Assembly: GCA_964638245.1 (NCBI GenBank)
Contig: CAZWZG010000131.1
Location: 1 to 8,904 of the forward strand
DNA length: 8,904 nucleotides
Origin: CAZWZG01 sp964638245
GTDB taxonomy: Bacteria > Pseudomonadota > Alphaproteobacteria > Rhodobacterales > Rhodobacteraceae
Reading direction: 5' to 3'
Part shown: positions 1 through 4,599 of the stretch, piece after piece
Layout of the letters: each line of letters begins with the position of its first letter
Position numbering within the stretch: the first letter of the stretch is position 1
Notes under the pieces: model-generated
What the model was told of the DNA's origin: nothing
The model's input: only the letters and a program-made list of their open reading frames with translations
Databases searched by the model: none
Position numbers and translations under genes: made by a program

Positions 1-256
1 TGACGCGGTTGGTCGATGTGATCAGGTGATACCCCTGGTCGGACATTTCCATACGCACCAGCACATAGCCGGGCATAAAGCGGCGTTCGGCGGTGACCTT
101 CTTGCCACGGCGCACTTCGATGACCTCTTCGGTCGGGACCAGCACTTCTTCAATTTCGTCCTGCAGGCCAGCCTCTTCAACAGATGTCCTGATTTGCTCG
201 GCGATCTTCTTTTCGAAGTTCGACAGCACGCTCACAGAATACCAACGCTTTGCCAT
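1..256 (-). CDS. nusG: Transcription termination/antitermination factor NusG, N-terminal part (runs off left edge)
   Basis: NusG binds RNA polymerase through its NGN domain. It suppresses pausing and links transcription to Rho or to the ribosomal protein S10. The 85 codons visible begin MAKRWYSVSVLSNFEKK, and the strand-forming motif RFMPGYVLVRMEM follows at about residues 59-71; both are typical of the NusG NGN domain. About half of a protein that is usually near 175-180 residues is present, and the C-terminal KOW domain lies outside the window. The ATG at 256 is preceded by AAAGGA (265-270) at 8 bases, a good ribosome binding site. It follows secE on the same strand, as in most bacteria, but with an unusual gene (410-1156) between them. 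Identification is firm; the truncation is only the window edge. Confidence 0.96.
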   Translation of the reverse strand, partial: MAKRWYSVSVLSNFEKKIAEQIRTSVEEAGLQDEIEEVLVPTEEVIEVRRGKKVTAERRFMPGYVLVRMEMSDQGYHLITSTNRV

Positions 257-264
257 AGGCCCGA

Positions 265-270
265 TCCTTT
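265..270 (-). promoter_or_regulatory. Ribosome binding site of nusG
   Basis: Read on the minus strand this is AAAGGA, 8 bases before the nusG ATG at 256. It supports that start codon. Confidence 0.7.
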
Positions 271-274
271 GTTG

Positions 275-288
275 GTCGCGAATGCGAC
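275..288 (-). repeat. Small perfect stem-loop in the nusG leader
   Basis: Arms GTCGC (275-279) and GCGAC (284-288) flank a 4-base loop and give a 5-bp GC-rich stem. It lies 4 bases upstream of the nusG ribosome binding site in the minus-strand transcript and just downstream of a longer stem-loop at 305-327. A role in nusG expression is inference only. Confidence 0.45.
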
Positions 289-304
289 TCCCAGAAACAA
301 TTCG

Positions 305-327
305 GGCGTGCACCATCAGTGCACGCC
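305..327 (-). repeat. Strong 9-bp stem-loop between the membrane-protein gene and nusG
   Basis: Arms GGCGTGCAC (305-313) and GTGCACGCC (319-327) are perfect inverted repeats around a 5-base loop, giving a stable GC-rich hairpin in either strand's transcript. On the minus strand it is followed by CGAATTGTTTCTGG, which is not a U tract, so it is not a standard intrinsic terminator. It could be an RNA-processing or stability element, or an attenuator-like leader structure for nusG. The repeat is seen directly; its function is not known. Confidence 0.6.
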
Positions 328-409
328 ACGTTGTTGAGACGCATATCGCCCCAGTTCAGGAAATTCAAGGGGCGAAGCGTCGGGCGGCCACAGGTGTGCC
401 GCCGTCGGG

Positions 410-1156
410 TTAGCTTGACCGAATTGCAGGATCCAGTGCCGGGGCCTCGAGTGGCATTGCTGACTGGGCGCGCGCGCTCCGGATTTGCTTCATGCGCTGC
501 TTGAACAGGAGCTTGCCAATGCCAAAGAGCGCGATGACCGCGGCCAGCATGTTGAAGTTACCCGTCGTGTTCTGAGCGCTTTTCAGCTTCGCCGCGAGCA
601 CTTCGCCGCGGGGTTTGAAGTATGGCTCCAGATAGATCTCATTCGAGACGGTGCGCTTGCCGTAATTTTCGAGCGCGTCGGATGCGTGGCTCGCCTCGCC
701 ATTGGAATGCGAGACTTCACCGGTAATTTGCATGATCGGGCCAAGAGGGCCTTCGGCAAGAACGTGATCCAGTGACCACGCATCAAACATGTCCGCTTCT
801 TTTTCCGTCAGGATCATCAATCCGACGTACTCCGTCGGGGCGTTGGTGGCCGTTGGATCGGCAAGCGGGATCATCAGATCTTCGCTCGCCTTCACACCGT
901 TTGTGCGATCCACAAGACGGACGACGTCATCCAGAACCAGCTGCACAACCAAAGTGCCTTCGACGTATTTCCCTTCCGGGCGATCATATTCATTCAGAAA
1001 GACCGGGGCTGGCGCATCTTGGGCGATGATGGCCTCAAGATCGGCAATCCGGGCATCAACGCTGTCTTGGGAATAATAACCAAGACCAGCAACTGCGGCT
1101 GCCAGCACCAAATAGCCGTACCACGGCATGAAAAGCAAAAAACGAAGTAGGTTCAT
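410..1156 (-). CDS. Unrecognised protein with two predicted membrane segments, lying between secE and nusG
   Basis: I do not recognise this 248-residue protein. An N-terminal hydrophobic segment (about residues 4-27, including WYGYLVLAAAVAGLGYY) looks like an uncleaved membrane anchor. A second segment lies at about residues 200-218 (NMLAAVIALFGIGKLLF) and is followed by a basic stretch, KQRMKQIR. That layout predicts a soluble domain of about 170 residues between two anchors, with a short basic tail on the cytoplasmic side. The middle is acidic and holds strand-rich stretches such as KYVEGTLVVQLVLDDVV. The start ATG at 1156 has GGAG (1164-1167) 7 bases upstream. It sits 82 bases after secE and 153 bases before nusG on the same strand, so co-transcription with translocation and elongation genes is likely. 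A link to Sec function or membrane protein assembly is only a guess from position. Confidence 0.85.
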   Translation of the reverse strand: MNLLRFLLFMPWYGYLVLAAAVAGLGYYSQDSVDARIADLEAIIAQDAPAPVFLNEYDRPEGKYVEGTLVVQLVLDDVVRLVDRTNGVKASEDLMIPLADPTATNAPTEYVGLMILTEKEADMFDAWSLDHVLAEGPLGPIMQITGEVSHSNGEASHASDALENYGKRTVSNEIYLEPYFKPRGEVLAAKLKSAQNTTGNFNMLAAVIALFGIGKLLFKQRMKQIRSARAQSAMPLEAPALDPAIRSS

Positions 1157-1185
1157 GAGCGATCTCCAAGTGTATCGCTCACACT
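1156..1185 (-). promoter_or_regulatory. Two mutually exclusive hairpins around the ribosome binding site of the 410-1156 gene
   Basis: One inverted repeat pairs TGAGCGAT (1156-1163) with ATCGCTCA (1174-1181). In the minus-strand RNA its 10-base loop carries the GGAG ribosome binding site, and its stem closes on the A of the start codon. A second repeat, AGTGT (1169-1173) with ACACT (1181-1185), overlaps it, so the two cannot both form fully. This is the layout of a translational switch, but the stems are short and chance is possible. Confidence 0.4.
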
Positions 1186-1238
1186 CAAACCGTTAACTTT
1201 GTTGAAAAATGGGCGGCCCAGCGCCTGTTTGATGGGGG

Positions 1239-1436
1239 CTAGCCGAAGAAGCCCAGCAAGGCCTGCAGGCCGTTGCGAATCAGGAAATCGACGAAGAAGA
1301 AAAAGATGGCCGTCAAAAGGGCCATCGTGAACACCATGACAGATGTCAGCGCCACTTCGCGACGTGTCGGCCAAACGACCTTGGACACTTCCGAGCGGAC
1401 CTGCTGGATAAACTGAAATGGGTTCGTGCGCGCCAT
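1239..1436 (-). CDS. secE: Preprotein translocase subunit SecE
   Basis: SecE is the small subunit of the SecYEG protein-conducting channel in the inner membrane and clamps the two halves of SecY. The 65-residue product has the family signature VVWPTRREV at about residues 20-28 (the amphipathic helix and hinge). A single transmembrane helix follows at about residues 30-50, rich in Phe, Leu and Val (FTMALLTAIFFFFVDFLI). This is the short one-helix form common outside the gammaproteobacteria. The ATG at 1436 has a modest AGGGG upstream. It is followed on the same strand by the 410-1156 gene and then nusG, the conserved secE-nusG arrangement with one insertion. A possible promoter lies 30-60 bases upstream. 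Identification is firm. Confidence 0.95.
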   Translation of the reverse strand: MARTNPFQFIQQVRSEVSKVVWPTRREVALTSVMVFTMALLTAIFFFFVDFLIRNGLQALLGFFG

Positions 1437-1465
1437 GTGTGGCCCCTGCTTCTTGATCTTTGGGG

Positions 1466-1494
1466 CAGATACGCGCTCGGCTTCAGCAAATCAA
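1466..1494 (-). promoter_or_regulatory. Candidate sigma-70-type promoter for secE
   Basis: On the minus strand TTGATT (1489-1494) and TATCTG (1466-1471) are separated by exactly 17 bases and lie upstream of the secE ATG at 1436. Four of six bases match the -35 consensus and three or so the -10, so the site is weak. The -35 overlaps the stop codon of the upstream TPR gene. Read-through from that gene is the alternative. Confidence 0.3.
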
Positions 1495-2951
1495 GGGATG
1501 GTTTCGAGGATTTCAGTTGCGCGCAGCGTCATGACCTTGCCGCGAAACTCTTGGCTGGACTGAACATAAACTCCCAATTCAGGCGCAAACCACCATTGGT
1601 TCTCGACTTCGCGGGTTTGAGTGATACCCGATACGGCGATCTCGGACTTTTCCCTGTAGCGAAGTTGTAGAGCGTCAAACCGACCCAGTGGAACCGTTAT
1701 CGCATCGCGCCCGACCACCGTAAACGCGTACTCGAACTCTGCCACCTGCGCCCGCTCCATTCCGACGCGACAGCCCAGCAAAAGCTCTGGCATCGATGGT
1801 TTTTCTGCCGGGCAGAGCGCATCGATCACACCGGCACCGCTGATTTCCTTGCCTTGCTCCAACGGCCAAAGTGCCGACAGGCCAGGAGCGTTCTGGCGTG
1901 ACTCCAAAGTCGGGCCGCCGGCGAAGTTTGCGGTCGTCTGCGTCGGCACCAGAGCCCGAAACGTCTTGCCCGGAATGCCAAGACGGTTCTCAAGGCCTGT
2001 TTCCTTTTCGATGATCTGGCGCACTGAAATGTCGTCCCCACTCCCCTGAAATTCACGCGTCAAAAATGCGAGAGCTTCGGGCTGCGCTGCATCAGGCGGA
2101 TCGAACCACGCCGCAATGGCCATGATCGACCGCTCCATATCGCTGGTGGTGTCGACTTCCTTGAGGTCGAGAACATAGCGGACTGTTATCGGCTCGACCG
2201 GCGGTTCGAAGTCGATGCTGGCTGGCTGCGAAACGGGTTCGGGGTCGATGACGTCGTTGATCCGCTTCTCGATCGAACTTTTCCAGTTGGGCTGGAAAAC
2301 CGCCGCGATGCCCCAATTTCGAACCGCTAGAGCCGTATCGCCCATGTCGCGGTACGCATCACCCATTCTCAAATACACGCCTGCGCCGAACGGGCGCAGG
2401 TCCCTTGCAACTTGATAGTCTGCGATTCCTTCGGACAGGCGCCCGATTTTGACGAGATACCCCGCGCGATAGAACCTTGAAAAATAGTAGTCGTCCTTGA
2501 GGTCTATCGATCGCCCATAGCTTGCCAGAATGTCGTCTTGCGTGCCCTCAGCGTCGATGGCCTGAAGGACACGGGCATGCATGTGCCAGTTCCAGTAATC
2601 TTCGGGTTCGACTTCGAGCAACCTGGTTGTGTCGGCCAAAGCCTCGGGCGCGCGGTCGACGCGGTGAAGGCGATACGCGCGATCCGCCAAAAGGTCTTCA
2701 TCGTCAGGGAACCGCTCAAGGCCGCTGGAAAGCTCGGCGAGTTCGTTGTCGTAGTCTTCGGCATCGCCATAAACGTCCGCGCGTTCGCGATACATCCAAG
2801 CCGCAACACCATCGCCCGCTTCGATCAGGGCCGTGCAGGCCGCCAAACGCTCTTCAAACGCTGCCTCGTCGTTCTTGCACAGGTCTTCACTGGCGATGAG
2901 TGGCGTCGCGCAAAGGCACAAGGCCGTCAGAGCGATTGATAGTCGGCGCAT
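1491..2951 (-). CDS. Exported tetratricopeptide-repeat protein with a C-terminal domain of unknown function
   Basis: The 486-residue product starts with a Sec-type signal peptide (MRRLSIALTALCLCATPLIA, likely cleavage after residue 20), so it is probably periplasmic. Residues about 25-240 form TPR helices. They include the CKNDEAAFEERLAACTALIEAGD motif, with Cys25 and Cys39 that could form a disulfide, and repeats such as YDNELAELSSGLERFPDDEDLLADRAYRLHR and GDAYRDMGDTALAVRNWGIAAVFQPNW. A Pro-rich linker (about 245-262) leads to a C-terminal region of about 220 residues with no family I can name. That region is strand-rich near its end, has a Cys pair (CPAEKPSMPELLLGC), and ends in a segment resembling an extracytoplasmic beta-sheet domain (FDALQLRYREKSEIAV, ENQWWFAPELGVYV). 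The ATG has GGAG 7 bases upstream. TPR domains mediate protein-protein contacts; the partner is unknown. It lies between hglS and secE on the same strand. Confidence 0.85.
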   Translation of the reverse strand: MRRLSIALTALCLCATPLIASEDLCKNDEAAFEERLAACTALIEAGDGVAAWMYRERADVYGDAEDYDNELAELSSGLERFPDDEDLLADRAYRLHRVDRAPEALADTTRLLEVEPEDYWNWHMHARVLQAIDAEGTQDDILASYGRSIDLKDDYYFSRFYRAGYLVKIGRLSEGIADYQVARDLRPFGAGVYLRMGDAYRDMGDTALAVRNWGIAAVFQPNWKSSIEKRINDVIDPEPVSQPASIDFEPPVEPITVRYVLDLKEVDTTSDMERSIMAIAAWFDPPDAAQPEALAFLTREFQGSGDDISVRQIIEKETGLENRLGIPGKTFRALVPTQTTANFAGGPTLESRQNAPGLSALWPLEQGKEISGAGVIDALCPAEKPSMPELLLGCRVGMERAQVAEFEYAFTVVGRDAITVPLGRFDALQLRYREKSEIAVSGITQTREVENQWWFAPELGVYVQSSQEFRGKVMTLRATEILETIP

Positions 2952-2958
2952 GGGAAGG

Positions 2959-2962
2959 CTCC
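2959..2962 (-). promoter_or_regulatory. Ribosome binding site of the TPR gene
   Basis: GGAG on the minus strand, 7 bases before the ATG at 2951. The rest of the 102-base gap up to the hglS stop shows no clear terminator or promoter to me. Confidence 0.55.
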
Positions 2963-3053
2963 GCTTGATTCGTCACGTGCTATCCCAGAGCCTACTCTTC
3001 GCGCCCGAAACGACCAAATCTGGGCGACGCAAAACGGGCAAATCATCCTGCTT

Positions 3054-4430
3054 CTAGTCGCCAGTGCACCCGAACCGCTTCTTTATCGCCGCTATCGAAC
3101 CAGCCTCGATCGCGGCATAATGTTTGAAGGGGTCGCCGACCGGTGCGCCCAAGGCCTGTTCGAACAACGCTTGGTTGGCGTTTTCCCCGAATGCCGTTCC
3201 GCGATCATCGCCAAGGTTCGATTGGAATATTCCAGCGGCGGATACGGGTAGGAAGTCTTCATAAACCACAGGCGCAAATCCTACTGCGCCCGAGGCGACA
3301 AGCGTTTCGAGCGATGTTGCGTCGCCATCCTCGCCAGTCGGATAGTAATAGAAGTAAGCGAGGCCCTCGTCGCGCATCTCCGACCAATCGTCCGGAAACG
3401 CGGCAAAGACCGCATCGAGACGATCCATATAGTCCGCAGCGTTCGAACCATCGGGTGCTGGGACGATTTCGCGGCGTACTTCGTCCAACAAGCTGTCATA
3501 CAGCGCGCGCCCTTTTGGGGTCAAAGCCGCACCGCGCGCTTCGATCTCTCCAAAGCGTGCGGTGTGCCGACCGTTAGACCAACCGCCCGCACCATCCGGG
3601 AATCGGATTGCTTCGGTCAGCGCCTTGAACGATGTCTGTCGCAACAGGATCGGGCATTCACGCGCTGGGGGACCTTCGACGACGGCTTTTGGGTCAATGC
3701 CATGCTTGGGCATCGCGGCCTGAACCGCGTCGATGTCGAGCGTCCTTGGCGTGAGGTGGTTGATATGCGGCCCCTTGAAAGAAACGACATCGGCGATCAG
3801 GCGATGCTCTGAAAGCAGCCTTTCAAAAAGCGTTTCATCGATGCGCGCGGCATTGTGCCATCGGAAGGTTTCAAGAACTTCGGCAACGAAACGTTCGGCC
3901 TGCTCCTCATCCAACCCACCGATGTCCTCCGCCGTCTCGATCAATCCAACCGCTTCCAGCGAGAAAATTTCGCGGGAAGACAGGGCATTCTCGGCCTGCG
4001 CCCGTAGCTCTTCGTTTTCGATAAGGTCCAATCGAAGAAGCGAGCAGAAAACCCGGAAAGGGTTTGCCGAAAGGGACGTGTGATCCAAAGGACGAAAGGC
4101 CGTCGAGTGGACCGGAATCCCGGCAACAGACAGGTCGTAGTATCCAACGGGATGCATGCCCATGACGGCGAAGGCGCGGCGCATCATCGACAGTTCTTCC
4201 GGCTTGCCCAATCGGATTGCGCCGTGGCGTTCCTGGGATATCCGCGTCTTGCCATCGGTTCGGGCCAGGGTTTCGGCCAGCACCTTATCCGTTGCCAAGA
4301 CCGCGTCATTCGTTTTTTCGACAAGGTCGACCAGCGTCCCATACGCGGGCACCTCGGTGCGAAACATGTCTGACATCGCGCGCGCAAATCGCGCCCGGAT
4401 CAGATCGGAGCTGACAAACGTGGATCCCAT
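3054..4430 (-). CDS. hglS: 2-oxoadipate dioxygenase/decarboxylase (HglS/YdcJ family, former DUF1338)
   Basis: HglS is a non-haem iron enzyme that converts 2-oxoadipate to D-2-hydroxyglutarate with O2 and loss of CO2, in the D-lysine/2-aminoadipate route of lysine breakdown. From the ATG at 4430 the product has 458 residues, close to the Pseudomonas enzyme (about 464). Visible family motifs are ERHGAIR (His69 and Arg73, matching the iron ligand and the substrate-binding Arg), GYYDLSVAGIPVHSTAFR (96-113), FKGPHINHLTPRTLDID (His222, His225), VEGPPARECPILLRQTSFKAL, RFGEIEARGAALTPKGR (Glu295, a likely ligand) and YEDFLPVSAAGIFQSNLGDD. The frame stays open to 4721, but the extra N-terminal residues are unlike the family and overlap the divergent gene, so the 4430 start is preferred; its ribosome binding site is weak. 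No other lysine-catabolic gene is in view. Family assignment is confident; substrate is by homology. Confidence 0.9.
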   Translation of the reverse strand: MGSTFVSSDLIRARFARAMSDMFRTEVPAYGTLVDLVEKTNDAVLATDKVLAETLARTDGKTRISQERHGAIRLGKPEELSMMRRAFAVMGMHPVGYYDLSVAGIPVHSTAFRPLDHTSLSANPFRVFCSLLRLDLIENEELRAQAENALSSREIFSLEAVGLIETAEDIGGLDEEQAERFVAEVLETFRWHNAARIDETLFERLLSEHRLIADVVSFKGPHINHLTPRTLDIDAVQAAMPKHGIDPKAVVEGPPARECPILLRQTSFKALTEAIRFPDGAGGWSNGRHTARFGEIEARGAALTPKGRALYDSLLDEVRREIVPAPDGSNAADYMDRLDAVFAAFPDDWSEMRDEGLAYFYYYPTGEDGDATSLETLVASGAVGFAPVVYEDFLPVSAAGIFQSNLGDDRGTAFGENANQALFEQALGAPVGDPFKHYAAIEAGSIAAIKKRFGCTGD

Positions 4431-4599
4431 GGCCCAAGTAGACCCTGCGAGAGCTGCGACATCAACGCTCAAATCCAAGGACGCAGCGCACGCTATAGGC
4501 GAAAGGTCTTGGATTCTTGCCCGGTGTAAACCATTATGGTTATGGGTGATTGGCGCGTGATTGTTTTCTTCGTTTTTTGATAGCTTAAGACAGGGTTTG
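4431..4599. promoter_or_regulatory. Divergent intergenic region between hglS and the cheB-cheR hybrid
   Basis: These 169 bases must hold the promoters for both flanking genes unless they lie within coding sequence. I see TATAGC on the minus strand (4492-4497) as a weak -10 candidate for hglS, but no convincing -35. A palindrome (4529-4541) sits near the middle. No confident plus-strand promoter can be named. Confidence 0.45.
4529..4541. repeat. 13-base palindrome AACCAT-T-ATGGTT, candidate operator
   Basis: A perfect 6-bp inverted repeat around one central base, midway between the divergent starts at 4430 and 4600. Such a short dyad is a typical footprint for a dimeric regulator, so it could control either or both genes. 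On the minus strand it includes ATAACCAT, one base away from the CtrA half-site TTAACCAT. No regulator gene is in view. Confidence 0.35.

Noticed and set aside
4550..4566. TTGGCGCG followed by TTGTT, like a sigma-54 promoter before the hybrid gene
   Set aside because: The spacing between the GG and the second element is off by one and the essential GC of the -12 element is missing.
4561..4599. In-frame TTG start at 4561 for the CheB-CheR hybrid
   Set aside because: It has no good ribosome binding site and adds residues unlike the CheB family. The ATG at 4600, with AGGG upstream, is more plausible.
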